From Variovorax paradoxus (GTDB lineage: Bacteria; Pseudomonadota; Gammaproteobacteria; Burkholderiales; Burkholderiaceae_C), in NCBI RefSeq assembly GCF_030815855.1, contig NZ_JAUSXG010000001.1, forward strand, positions 930,001 through 994,000: 64,000 nt of DNA, read 5' to 3'. Of this stretch, positions 43,501-53,259 are shown one piece after another. Made by a program: the position numbers and the translations under genes. Position 1 is the stretch's first letter. Each line of letters begins with the position of its first letter. The notes beneath the pieces were generated by a model. It had not been told where the DNA came from. It saw only the letters and a program-made list of their open reading frames with translations, and did no database searches.

Positions 43501-45370
43501 ACCCGAACCCGCGAAGAACGTGCACGACGGCGGCACCGGACAACCCGTGCACCGCTGGTTCGAACGGCAGGCCGCGTTGCATCCCGATGCGACGGCGGTG
43601 GTCTTCGGCGATGAAAGCCTGAGCTATGCCGAACTCGATGCACGCGCCAACCGGCTCGCACACCGGCTGATCGGCCTCGGCGTGGCGCCGGAGGTGAAGG
43701 TGGGCATCGCGGTGGAACGCTCCATCGAGATGGTGGTGGGCCTGCTCGCCATCCTGAAGGCCGGTGGCGCCTACGTGCCGCTCGACCCCGAGTACCCCGT
43801 CGAACGCCTGGCCTACATGATCGCGGACAGCGGCATTCGCCTGCTGCTCACGCAAAGCCATGTGGCGCCGAAGCTCCCGCTGCATGGCGACATGCATGTG
43901 CTGGCGCTCGATACGGCCGACTTGGCCGTGGAGCCCGCGCATGCGCCCGAGGTGGCGGTGCATGCCGAGCACCTGGCTTACGTCATCTACACCTCGGGCT
44001 CCACCGGCCGTCCCAAGGGAGCGCAGCTGAACCACCGCAACGTCACGCGGCTGCTCGACTCGACGCAGCCTTGGTTCGGCTTCGGCCCGCAGGACGTGTG
44101 GACGAACTTCCACTCCTGCGCCTTCGACTTCTCGGTGTGGGAAATCTTCGGCGCGCTGTGCACCGGCGGCAAGCTGGTGGTCGTGCCGTTCTGGGTCAGC
44201 CGTTCGCCCGATGATTTCGTGGCGCTGCTGCGCGCGCAGCAGGTCACCGTGCTGAACCAGACGCCGTCGGCCTTCCGGCAGCTGATCCACGGCGCGGCGC
44301 TGGCCGCGGGCGAACGCCTGCCGCTGCGCTGCGTGATCTTCGGCGGCGAAGCGCTCGAGCCCGAAAGCCTGCGGCCGTGGATCGATCGCTTCGGCGACCG
44401 GCAGCCGCAGCTCGTCAACATGTACGGCATTACCGAGACCACCGTGCACGTGACCTATCGGCCGATCGTGCGCGCCGACCTCGACGAGCAGAGCAGCCCG
44501 GTGGGCGCCTGCATCCCGGACCTCGGCCTGTGGGTGCTCGACAGCGACCTCAACCCGCTGCCTGCCGGCGTGGCTGGCGAGCTCCATGTCTCGGGCGCGG
44601 GCCTGGCGCGCGGCTACCTGAACCGGGCCGGCCTGAGCGCAGAGCGTTTCGTGGCCGCGCCTTTCGGCCCTGCGGGCGGCCGGCTGTACCGCACCGGCGA
44701 CCTGGTGCGTTGGCGCGATGACGGCGAGCTCGACTACCTCGGACGCATCGACCACCAGGTGAAGATCCGCGGCTTTCGTATCGAGCTCGGCGAGATCGAG
44801 GCGCAATTGCTCGCGCAGCCCGAAGTGCGCCAAGCGGTGGTGCTTGCGAAGGAGGGCGCGGGCGGTACGCGGCTGGTGGCCTATGTGTCCGCGCGGACGG
44901 GGCAGACGGCGGATGCGGTGGCGCTGCGCGAGCGGCTGCTGCGGAAGCTGCCGGACTACATGGTGCCGGCGGCCCTGATGGTGCTCGATGCCGTGCCGCT
45001 GAATTCGAACGGCAAGGTCGACCGCAAGGCGCTGCCCGATCCGGAGCTTGCGAGCGGCAGTGCGTATGCGCCGCCCATGGGGGAGGTGGAGAGCGCGCTC
45101 GCTGCCATCTGGACCGAAGTGCTCGAGGTGGACCGCGTCGGTCGCAACGACAACTTCTTCGAGCTGGGCGGCCACTCGCTGAGCCTGCTGGCCGTGCAGA
45201 CCAAGGTGCAGAAGCAGTTCGCGGTGCAGCTGCCGCTCAAACGCTATTTCGAAAACCCGACGCTGGCCGCGATGGCCGACGTCGTGCAGGAAGAGGTCGG
45301 CACTGCGGCAGCGGGAGGGTCTGACGACCTTGCGCAGATGGCCGCGCTGCTCGACCTCATGGAGGATTGA
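37508..45370 (+). CDS. NRPS dimodule: C-A(hydroxyornithine-type)-PCP-E-C-A(Thr)-PCP
   Basis: A 2620-residue protein. Module 1: C domain (HHIVSDG near 185), A domain ([11 protein letters not shown] near 661), PCP (LGGDSIL, serine near 1055), then an epimerisation domain ([10 protein letters not shown] near 1236; FNYLGQFD near 1452). Module 2: C domain (HHLLLDGWS near 1698), A domain (near 2161) and PCP (LGGHSL, serine near 2557). The first A-domain code reads D-G-E-G-S-G-G-V-T-K, in the class used for N5-hydroxyornithine derivatives in pyoverdine-like pathways. The second reads D-F-W-N-I-G-M-V-H-K, the canonical threonine code. It should add a D-configured hydroxamate ornithine and then Thr. 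TTG precedes the chosen ATG in the same frame. Confidence 0.94.
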
Positions 45371-48300
45371 TGGAGATCGACAAGCACAGCATCGCGGACC
45401 GGTTCGCGCGCCTACCCCGCGAGAAACAGAAGGCCTTTCTCGGCCTCCTGCAGAAGCAGGGAGTGGACTTCGCCAAGCTGCCCATCGTGGCGGTGCCGCC
45501 TGGAACCAAGGCCGAACTTTCCTATGCGCAGTTGCGCCAGTGGTTCCTGTGGCAGCTCGACCCGAAGAGCACGGCGTATCACATCTCCGGCGCGCTGAAG
45601 CTGCATGGCGAACTGGACATCGGGGCGCTGAAGCAAAGTTTTGCGGCATTGGCCGAGCGCCATGCATCGCTGCGCACGGTGTTCCAGCCGGACACGCAAG
45701 GGCTGTGCGAACAGATCGTGCAGGACCACGTCGAGCTCGACATTCCGGTAATCGACCTGGCCGGTGGGCAGGGCGATGTGGAAGCGCGCGCACGCGAGGA
45801 AGCCCGCAGCCTGAGTGCCACGCCCTTCGACCTCACGACCGGCCCGCTGATGCGGGTAGGCGTCATCCGGCTCGCGCCGCAGGTGCATGTGCTGGTGCTC
45901 GTGATGCACCACATCGTGTCCGACGGCGGCTCCCTGCATCTGCTGGTGGGCGAGTTCGTCGCGCAGTACCGCGCGCGCGTCTGCGGCGATGGGATGGTGG
46001 ACCTGCCGCCGCTGCCGATCCGCTATGTGGACTACGCGGCATGGCAGCGCAACTGGCTGGAAGCGGGCGAGAAAGACAGGCAACTCGCCTACTGGACCGA
46101 ACGCCTCGGCACCGGCAACCCGGTGCTGCAGCTCGCCACGGACCACAGCCGGCGGCCGAGCGGGCACTACACTGCGGCCCGGCATGGCGTCGACCTTGCG
46201 CCCGAGCTGGTGCAAGGGCTTCACAAGCGCGCACGCGCCCAGGGCGCGACGCTCTTCATGGTGCTGCTGGCCGCGTTCCAGGCCCTGCTTCACCGCTACA
46301 CCGGGCAGCCCGACATCCGTGTGGGCGTGTCGGTGGCGAACCGCCATCGCGCGGAGACGGAAGGCGTCATCGGGCTCTTCGTCAACACGCAGGTCATGCG
46401 CAGCGCGGTCGAAAGCCGCATGAGCCTAGCGAAGGTGCTGGCGCAGGCGAAGGAGGCCGCGATGGGTGCGCAGGCGCACCAGGACCTCCCGTTCGAACAA
46501 TTGGTGGAGGCGCTGCAGCCCGAGCGCAGCCTGAGCGTGAGCCCGTTGTTCCAGGTGATGTTCAGCCACGAGCGGACCGACTCCCGCACGCTGAAGCGGC
46601 TGCCCGATCTTGAACTGGAAGACTATCCGCTCGCGGCGCCGGTGGCGCAGTTCGAACTGGTGCTGAGCACCAGTGAGGACACGGACGGGCGGCTGCATGC
46701 GAGCTTCATCTATGCGTCGGAGCTGTTCGAGCAGGGCACCGTCGAACGCATGACCGCGCACTACGTCGCGATGCTTGCTGCGCTGGCCGGCGACGACGCC
46801 CACGCCGTGGGCGACGTCGAGCTGATGGACGCACCCGAAAAGGCGCAGCTCGCGGCATGGAGCGTGAATGCGCATCGCGAGCCGCGGCACGAGCCGGTGC
46901 ACCGCATGATCGAGCAACAGGCCCGATTGCAGCCGCAGGCCACGGCCCTGCTCTTCGGCGACGAGGTGCTGAGCTTCGACGAACTCAACCGGCGAGCCAA
47001 CCGCCTGGCGCACCGCCTGATCGCTCTCGGCGTCAAGTCCGACATGCGCGTGGGCATCGTCATGCAGCGCTCGGTCGAACTCGTGGTGGGACTGCTCGGC
47101 ATCCTCAAGGCCGGCGGCGCCTACCTGCCGCTGGATCCGGACTACCCGACCGAACGCCTCGCCTACATGGTGCAGGACAGCGGCATCGAACTGCTGCTGG
47201 CGCACCGCGCCACCCGCGAGTGCCTCGACGACCGCAGCAGCCTGACCACGCTCGAGATCGACGGCACCGACTTCAGCGGCGAATCGGACGCCGATCCACA
47301 GGTGGCATTGCACGGCGAAAACCTCGCCTACGTGATCTACACCTCGGGCTCCACCGGCAAACCCAAGGGCGCGGCCATCCGGCACGACGCGCTGCACAGC
47401 TGCATGGCATGGATGCAGCGGACCTACGGCCTCACGCGCGCCGACACCGTCTTGCACAAGGCGCCGTTCGGCTTCGACGTGTCGGTGTGGGAGCTGTTCT
47501 GGCCCATGACCGCCGGCGCGCGCCTTGTCGTCGCCAATCCGGGCGACCATCGTGACCCGGCGCGGCTGGTCGAGCTGATCCAGCGCCACCAGGTCACCAC
47601 GCTCAACTTCGTGCCCTCGATGCTGCAGGCCTTTCTTGCGCACGAAGGCATCGAGGCCAGCACGCGCCTCAGGCACATCATCTGCGGCGGCGAGGCGATG
47701 CCGGCCGAGACGCAGAAGGAGACGCTGCAGCGGCTGAGTGGTGCCAAGCTGCAGAACCTCTACGGTCCGACCGAAACCACCATCCATGTCACGCGCTGGA
47801 CCTGCAGGGACGATGGCCAGAGCCTCGTGCCCATCGGCCAGCCGATCACCGACACGCAGGCCCATGTGCTGGATGCCGAACTCAATCTCGTACCGCGCGG
47901 CGTGGCGGGCGAGCTCTATCTCGGGGGCGTGAGCCTGGCGCGTGGCTACCTGAACCGGCCCGGCCTGAGCGCGGAGCGCTTCGTGGCCGATCCGTTCGAC
48001 GGCAAGGGCGGCAGGCTGTACCGTACCGGCGACCTTGTGCGCTGGAATACCGAAGGGCAGATCGAGTACCTGGGCCGCATCGACCACCAGGTCAAGATCC
48101 GCGGCCTGCGCATCGAGCTCGGCGAGATCGAGGCGCAACTGCTCGCGCAGCCCGAAGTGCGCGAGGCGGTGGTCGTGGCGAAGGAAGGCCCGGGCAGCAC
48201 ATCGCTCGTGGCCTACATCGCGATGCATGCGGACCAGGCCATCGACAGCGCAGTGCTGCGCGAGCGCCTCGGCCAGGTGCTGCCCGACTACATGGTGCCC

Positions 48301-49458
48301 CGCCTGATCGTCACGCTCGCGGCCCTGCCGCTGAACGCCAACGGCAAGGTGGACCGCAAGGCGCTGCCCGAGCCGGAAGGGCTGGGGGGCGAACGCGTGT
48401 ACGAAGCGCCGCAAGGCGAGGCCGAAGAGGCGCTGGCCTCCATATGGCGCGAGGTGCTGGGCGTGGCACGTGTGGGGCGCGGCGACAACTTCTTCGAGCT
48501 GGGCGGCGATTCGCTGCTGAGCCTCAAGCTGATCGCGCGCATCCGGAAGCAGTTGCCCGGCGGCAGCCACCTGAGCCTGGCCGATGTGATGCAGGCCGCA
48601 AACCTTCGTGAGATGGCCGGTCGCGTGCACCAGCGGGCCGAGAGCGCGAACGACGCGGTGTGCCTGCACGAAGGCGGCACGGGCGTGCCGCTGTTCTGCC
48701 TGCCCGGCCTGATCGTCAACTCGCGCGAGTTCCAGCCGCTGGCGCGTGCGGTGCAAGGCGACCGGCCGGTGTATGCCTTCGTGAGCCACGTCTACACACG
48801 CAAGCGCTGGCGCGGCTTTGCCATTCGCGAGCTCGCGGCCGAGTATGCGGACTTCATCGTCGCGACCGCCACCGGTGGACGCTGCGCATTGCTGGGCTGG
48901 TCGCTGGGCGGCGACCTGGCCTTCGAAGTGGCGCGGCAGATGCAGGGTCGCATCGAAATCGTGTTCTTCGGCGCTGTCGACGTGTTCGAGTCGGAGCCGA
49001 TGATTCCCGCGGGCACGCTGACGACGATGCAGCGCGCGCAGGCCGACGAGGTGCTCGCCGCCTGGCTCGCGAAGTCGGACATGGCGGCGCATTGGAAAGC
49101 GCTGTTCGCCCGCATGACCGATGCCGAGCGGACCTGGGTGGCCGAGCAGTTGCTGGCACCGGCCTGGGCGTCGCCGCTCGACGGCACCGGCGACGAGGCC
49201 TACGAGTACCTGCTGTGGGCCACGCTCGACAGCCGCGTGCAGTCTGCGCGCTACGCACAGGCCGGCACGGACCTGCCGGTGCAGGTGTTCCATGCCGAAC
49301 GATCGCTGCAGGCGCCGGGTGCGTTGCGCCGCTGGGCGGACCGCGCGCGCGTGCTCTCGACCGAGGTAGTGCCGCGCACCGGGCACCTGGACATCATTCG
49401 CGATGCGCAGTTCGGCGCCGCGGTGAAGAGCCGGCTGCTGGCGCTCGACCTCGCGTAG
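45370..49458 (+). CDS. Terminal NRPS module: C-A-PCP-TE
   Basis: A 1362-residue release module. Domains: C (HHIVSDG near 180), A (YTSGSTGKPKG near 657), PCP (LGGDSLL, serine near 1048), and a thioesterase with GWSLGG (Ser1178) and RTGHLD (His1339). The hand-read A code is D-V-W-N-I-G-L-I-H-K, identical to that of the first module, and long nucleotide tracts are shared with it. The thioesterase should release the product by hydrolysis or cyclisation; which cannot be told from sequence. The ATG lies in a TTGATGG junction like that of the previous NRPS gene. A strong hairpin terminator follows 25 bases after the stop. Confidence 0.94.
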   Translation: MEIDKHSIADRFARLPREKQKAFLGLLQKQGVDFAKLPIVAVPPGTKAELSYAQLRQWFLWQLDPKSTAYHISGALKLHGELDIGALKQSFAALAERHASLRTVFQPDTQGLCEQIVQDHVELDIPVIDLAGGQGDVEARAREEARSLSATPFDLTTGPLMRVGVIRLAPQVHVLVLVMHHIVSDGGSLHLLVGEFVAQYRARVCGDGMVDLPPLPIRYVDYAAWQRNWLEAGEKDRQLAYWTERLGTGNPVLQLATDHSRRPSGHYTAARHGVDLAPELVQGLHKRARAQGATLFMVLLAAFQALLHRYTGQPDIRVGVSVANRHRAETEGVIGLFVNTQVMRSAVESRMSLAKVLAQAKEAAMGAQAHQDLPFEQLVEALQPERSLSVSPLFQVMFSHERTDSRTLKRLPDLELEDYPLAAPVAQFELVLSTSEDTDGRLHASFIYASELFEQGTVERMTAHYVAMLAALAGDDAHAVGDVELMDAPEKAQLAAWSVNAHREPRHEPVHRMIEQQARLQPQATALLFGDEVLSFDELNRRANRLAHRLIALGVKSDMRVGIVMQRSVELVVGLLGILKAGGAYLPLDPDYPTERLAYMVQDSGIELLLAHRATRECLDDRSSLTTLEIDGTDFSGESDADPQVALHGENLAYVIYTSGSTGKPKGAAIRHDALHSCMAWMQRTYGLTRADTVLHKAPFGFDVSVWELFWPMTAGARLVVANPGDHRDPARLVELIQRHQVTTLNFVPSMLQAFLAHEGIEASTRLRHIICGGEAMPAETQKETLQRLSGAKLQNLYGPTETTIHVTRWTCRDDGQSLVPIGQPITDTQAHVLDAELNLVPRGVAGELYLGGVSLARGYLNRPGLSAERFVADPFDGKGGRLYRTGDLVRWNTEGQIEYLGRIDHQVKIRGLRIELGEIEAQLLAQPEVREAVVVAKEGPGSTSLVAYIAMHADQAIDSAVLRERLGQVLPDYMVPRLIVTLAALPLNANGKVDRKALPEPEGLGGERVYEAPQGEAEEALASIWREVLGVARVGRGDNFFELGGDSLLSLKLIARIRKQLPGGSHLSLADVMQAANLREMAGRVHQRAESANDAVCLHEGGTGVPLFCLPGLIVNSREFQPLARAVQGDRPVYAFVSHVYTRKRWRGFAIRELAAEYADFIVATATGGRCALLGWSLGGDLAFEVARQMQGRIEIVFFGAVDVFESEPMIPAGTLTTMQRAQADEVLAAWLAKSDMAAHWKALFARMTDAERTWVAEQLLAPAWASPLDGTGDEAYEYLLWATLDSRVQSARYAQAGTDLPVQVFHAERSLQAPGALRRWADRARVLSTEVVPRTGHLDIIRDAQFGAAVKSRLLALDLA

Positions 49459-49482
49459 GCCGCGGCACTTTCACGCAATAAG

Positions 49483-49516
49483 AAAGGCCGGATGCCCGCG
49501 AGGGCATCCGGCCTTT
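49483..49516. terminator. Bidirectional hairpin terminator between NRPS operon and receptor gene
   Basis: A perfect 15-bp stem (AAAGGCCGGATGCCC at 49483-49497 and GGGCATCCGGCCTTT at 49502-49516) closes a GCGA tetraloop. The A/T-ended stem serves both strands, ending the convergent assembly-line and receptor transcripts. Confidence 0.88.
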
Positions 49517-49534
49517 GCTCTGGCGTGCGGAGGC

Positions 49535-51739
49535 TTACCAGCGATAGGTCGCCGTTGCCACCGCCGTGCGCTGCGTGCCCAGGTAGCAATAGCCGTAGGC
49601 GCAGTTCGCGATGTAGGTCTTGTTGGTCAGGTTGCGCAGGTTCAGCGCCAGCGTCCAGCGGTCGATGTCGTAGCCGATCATGGCGTCGAGCAGCGTGTAC
49701 GACGGCACCTTGGCCGGCGCGACCACTTCTCCATCGCCATGCGTCGAGCCGTTGAAGCGCACGCCCGCGCCCACCTTCAGGCCGTTGCTGAAGCGGTAGT
49801 CCGCCCACACCGACAGGCGGTTGCGCGGAACGGAGGTCGCCTGCTTGCCGATTTCCGATTCGCGGCTGCTGGCCGTGACGATGGCGCGCGGCGTGTAGGC
49901 ATAGGAGGCCGTGAGATTCAGACGCGGCATCAGCTCGGTGGTGGCCTCGAGCTCAAGGCCCCGCACCGAGATCTCGCCGGTCTGCTTCGGCAGGAAGCTC
50001 GCGTCGTAGGTGATGTAGTTCTTGCGGCGCAGGTCGAAGATGGCCGCGCTGTAGAGCGACTTGCCGCCCGGCGGCTGGTAGCGGATGCCGGCTTCGTACT
50101 GGCGCCCGCTTTCCGGCTTGAACGGGCTCTTGCTCACGGGGTCGACCGCGCCGGTCGGCGCGAAGGATTCCGAGTAGCTCAGGTACGGCGCCAGCCCGTT
50201 CGGCGCCAGGTAGACCAGGCCCGCGCGCTTGGTGAACTTGTGCTCGGAAATGCGCTGCGTCGTACCGTCGAGCCGGCTGTAGGCGGTGCTCTGCGCAGTG
50301 TCGTAGCGGCCGCCGAGCGTGAGCGACCAGCGGTCGCCCCACTTGATCTGGTCCTGCAGGTACACGCCGGTCTGCGCGAGCCGGCTCACGCCGTTGACGT
50401 AGGGGCTCGGAATGTCAATGGCGCCGCCATAGACGGGGGCGTAGATGTCGAGCAGCGGTGCGCCGAGGCCGCTGCTGTAGGTGTACTGGTCGATGCGCGT
50501 GCGCTGGTAGTCCACGCCCGCCAGCACCTTGTGCTGCCAGTCGCCCGAACGCAGATTGGCCTCGACCTGGTTGTCCATGGTGACCGACGAGGTGCTCTCC
50601 TGGCTGCCGAAGACGCCGCGTGTCAGGTACTGGTAGTTGGCGGGGTTCAGCGCATTGACCGGGTCCATGGCGACGAAGCTCGGCGCCTGCAGGGCGCGGT
50701 AGTCCACCTCGAGCTTGCCGTAGCGCACTTTCTGGCGCACGGTGAAGGTGTCGTTGAAGCGATGTTCGAGCTGGTACCCGATCATCTTCTGGTCCTGGTT
50801 GAAGTGATCGAAGTTCGGATCACCCGCATTCAGGTCGGTCGGAATGGTGGTGCCGATGCGCGTCGGCTTGAGCGAACCCTCGGCGGGGCGGATGCGGGTG
50901 TAGGTGCCGGCACGGTTCTTCTGGTACTGCGCCAGCAGCGTGAAGGTGGTGTCGCTCGAGGGCTTCCAGGTGATCGAGGGCGCAATGTAGGTGCGGTCGT
51001 CGCGTGAGCTTCCACCGGGCAGTTGGGCGTCGCGCACCACGCCGGTGATGCGGTAGAGCACCTTGCCTTCGGCATCGAGCGCACCCGAGAAGTCGCCGGC
51101 CACCTGGCGGCGGGCGTCATTGCCATATTGCAGCTGGATTTCGCGCAGCGGTTCCGCCGTGGGCAGCTTGCTCGCGATGTTGACCACGCCGCCCGGGCTT
51201 GCCATGCCGTAGAGCACCGATGTGGGGCCGCGCAGCACTTCGATGCGCTCGGCGCCGTAGTTCTCGGTCTTCCAGAGACCCCAGGTGCCGTTGTTGCGCA
51301 GCGGCAGCCCGTCGAGATAAAAGCCCGGCGCATAACCGTCGAAGCCGCGGATCGAGATCCAGTCGTAGCGCGAGTCGGCACCGAAGCTGGAGATGTTGAC
51401 GCCCGGGGTGTAGCCGAGCGCGTCCTTGACGTTGGTGGCACCGATGGCGTCCATGCGGTCGGCCGTGATGACCGAGATCGACTGCGGCGTCTCGACGATC
51501 GGCGTGTCGGTCTTGCTGCCGGCCGTGCTGCGCTTGGCCAGGTAACCGTTGACGTGGCCAGTAGCGGATTCTTCCGTATCGGCGTTCACGGTGATTGCGG
51601 GCAGCGTCGAGTCGGCGGCCCGCGGCTGCTGCTGCCCCGTGGCTTGCGCGGAGGCGCTCACGCTGCAAAGGGAAAAAGCCGTTCCGAAGGCCGTGGCGAG
51701 CGCGGCGTTCAATAGACGTTGACGGGGCAGGGGACGCAT
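49535..51739 (-). CDS. TonB-dependent siderophore receptor
   Basis: A 734-residue outer-membrane receptor. The ATG at 51739 begins a good signal peptide (LLNAALATAFGTAFSLCSVSASAQA); open frame further upstream is ignored. A TonB-box-like LPAITVNAD lies just after it. The plug follows (TPQSISVITADRM, IEVLRGPTSVLYGMASPGGV), then the 22-strand barrel ending in aromatic ATATYRW. The family is the FhuE/FpvA siderophore type. No N-terminal STN signalling domain is present between signal and plug, so it should not signal to a FecR-like protein. It has its own promoter region behind the terminator at 51845-51876. The substrate is presumably the ferric lipopeptide made by this locus. Confidence 0.93.
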   Translation of the reverse strand: MRPLPRQRLLNAALATAFGTAFSLCSVSASAQATGQQQPRAADSTLPAITVNADTEESATGHVNGYLAKRSTAGSKTDTPIVETPQSISVITADRMDAIGATNVKDALGYTPGVNISSFGADSRYDWISIRGFDGYAPGFYLDGLPLRNNGTWGLWKTENYGAERIEVLRGPTSVLYGMASPGGVVNIASKLPTAEPLREIQLQYGNDARRQVAGDFSGALDAEGKVLYRITGVVRDAQLPGGSSRDDRTYIAPSITWKPSSDTTFTLLAQYQKNRAGTYTRIRPAEGSLKPTRIGTTIPTDLNAGDPNFDHFNQDQKMIGYQLEHRFNDTFTVRQKVRYGKLEVDYRALQAPSFVAMDPVNALNPANYQYLTRGVFGSQESTSSVTMDNQVEANLRSGDWQHKVLAGVDYQRTRIDQYTYSSGLGAPLLDIYAPVYGGAIDIPSPYVNGVSRLAQTGVYLQDQIKWGDRWSLTLGGRYDTAQSTAYSRLDGTTQRISEHKFTKRAGLVYLAPNGLAPYLSYSESFAPTGAVDPVSKSPFKPESGRQYEAGIRYQPPGGKSLYSAAIFDLRRKNYITYDASFLPKQTGEISVRGLELEATTELMPRLNLTASYAYTPRAIVTASSRESEIGKQATSVPRNRLSVWADYRFSNGLKVGAGVRFNGSTHGDGEVVAPAKVPSYTLLDAMIGYDIDRWTLALNLRNLTNKTYIANCAYGYCYLGTQRTAVATATYRW

Positions 51740-51788
51740 AAGGTTGATACTCCAGGTGCTTGAATACGACGTGTTCACGTTTCGACGC

Positions 51789-51817
51789 CCAAGGCCGGCC
51801 GGTTTCCGGCACCTTGG
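51789..51817 (-). promoter_or_regulatory. Nested inverted repeat in the receptor leader
   Basis: On the transcribed strand, CCAAGG and CCTTGG flank GCCGG-AAA-CCGGC, so a folded RNA or a palindromic operator is possible 50-78 bases before the receptor ATG. No U-tract follows, so it is not a plain terminator. No Fur-box-like sequence is seen in this spacer. Confidence 0.3.
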
Positions 51818-51844
51818 CGCTTCCATACATGAGACGTTTGACTT

Positions 51845-51876
51845 AAAAAAAAGGAGACAGCGACCTGTCTCCTTTT
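51845..51876 (-). terminator. Rho-independent terminator after the ornithine monooxygenase gene
   Basis: Read on the minus strand, AAAAGGAGACAG (51876-51865), a GTCG loop and CTGTCTCCTTTT form a perfect 12-bp stem running into a T8 tract. It lies 36 bases after the monooxygenase stop and separates the hydroxamate operon from the receptor gene. Confidence 0.92.
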
Positions 51877-51911
51877 CTTTTTGTCTCCCCGGCCCCCCGG
51901 GGTGGCCGTGC

Positions 51912-53246
51912 CTAGGCCTGAACCGGCTGACGCTCGTGGCGGGGGCTGTTCGCGGCGTTTGCGGCCATGGCGGCCACCGGTGCACCGGCCGGAATCGCCT
52001 TGAGCAACGCATTGCCGATTTCGCCCGTGCGCACCGAGGTGACCGACAGCAGCGTGTCGCTGAGCCCGTGCGAGGACTCGCAGGCACCCTGCAGGAAGAT
52101 GGCGGGGTGGAAGTCCGGCGTGCTGCCGATGCGGTAGTGCCGGTCGACTGAAAAGTCTCCGAGGTACGGCGCGAGCGGTGTCAGCAGGGCCTTGTGCTGC
52201 TCGCGCGCGTAGCCCGTGGCCAGCACCACGGCGTCGTAGCGCGAGGTGGTTTCATGGCCGGTGTTCTGGTCGTGCAGGGTCAGGTGGATGCCGTCGGCCG
52301 CGGCATGCACGCCCCGGATGTCGTGCCGGCGCAGGAAGCGCATGCGCTCCTCGCCGCGGACCTTCTGTTCGTAGAACATCTTGAAGATCTGCTGGATCAA
52401 ATCGAGGTCGGCCACCGCGTAGTTGGTGTGGCCGAATTCGTCGATCAGCGCGGCGCGCTCGTCCTCGGGCTGGCTATAGATGTAGTCGGTGAACTCGACG
52501 TTGAAGACTTCGTTCACGAAGGGGCTGTCGTCCGAGGGGCGGATCGAGCGGGCCCGCATGACGAGGTCGACCTGCGGCGCGTGCGGCCGGCCCTGCAGGT
52601 CCATGAAGATCTCGGCCGCACTCTGGCCGGCGCCGACGATGGCGATCTTCGCGGCCTCGGGCAGACGGGCCATGTCGCGCAGATAGCTGCTCGAATGAAA
52701 GACGCGTGGGTCGTCCCTGAGCAGCCGGAAGCCGTCCGGAATGTTGGGCATGCCGCCGATGCTGACCACGAGGTTGCGTGCGAGCCGTTCGCTCACGTGC
52801 CCGGTTCCGTCGCGCGAACGCACGCGCAGCAGCGAGACTTCCCCGCCGTGCGTCTCTTTTTCGGGCAGCACCTCGAAGACTTCCTCGCCATACACGCAGG
52901 CATCCTCGAACTGGGCCGCGGCCCAGCCCAGGTAGTCGTTGAACTCGTGCCGGCTCGGGAAGAAGGTCTTCAGGTTGATGAAGTCCTGCAAGCGCTTCTT
53001 TTCATGCAGGTAGTTGATGAAGGTGAAGCGGCTGGTCGGGTTGCGCAGCGTCGCGAGGTCCTTCATGAAGGAAATCTGCATGTGCGCCTGGTCCAGCATC
53101 ATGTCCCGGTGCCACGCAAAGCCGGGCTGCTTCTCGATGAACATCGCATCGACGCGGCGGCCGTCGCGGCGCTTCTCGTCCAGCGCAATGGCCAGCGCGA
53201 TGTTCGAAGGGCCGAAGCCGATGCCGATGAGGTCGTGAATCACCAT
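51912..53246 (-). CDS. L-ornithine N5-monooxygenase (PvdA/SidA family)
   Basis: A 444-residue flavin- and NADPH-dependent hydroxylase that converts ornithine to N5-hydroxyornithine, the first step to a hydroxamate ligand. Motifs: FAD-binding GIGFGPSN at residues 8-15, substrate/FAD region MQISFMKDLATLRNPTSRFT, NADPH-binding GAGQSAAE near 206, and ATGY near the C-terminal FAD-contacting region. A ribosome-binding sequence (AAAGGAA) precedes the ATG, 13 bases after the stop of the N-acetyltransferase gene. It is the last gene of the four-gene hydroxamate operon and is followed by a strong terminator. Ornithine rather than lysine is preferred because an ornithine-type A domain and an N-formyltransferase are present. 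Confidence 0.93.
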   Translation of the reverse strand: MVIHDLIGIGFGPSNIALAIALDEKRRDGRRVDAMFIEKQPGFAWHRDMMLDQAHMQISFMKDLATLRNPTSRFTFINYLHEKKRLQDFINLKTFFPSRHEFNDYLGWAAAQFEDACVYGEEVFEVLPEKETHGGEVSLLRVRSRDGTGHVSERLARNLVVSIGGMPNIPDGFRLLRDDPRVFHSSSYLRDMARLPEAAKIAIVGAGQSAAEIFMDLQGRPHAPQVDLVMRARSIRPSDDSPFVNEVFNVEFTDYIYSQPEDERAALIDEFGHTNYAVADLDLIQQIFKMFYEQKVRGEERMRFLRRHDIRGVHAAADGIHLTLHDQNTGHETTSRYDAVVLATGYAREQHKALLTPLAPYLGDFSVDRHYRIGSTPDFHPAIFLQGACESSHGLSDTLLSVTSVRTGEIGNALLKAIPAGAPVAAMAANAANSPRHERQPVQA

Positions 53247-53259
53247 GGCGGTTTTTCCT

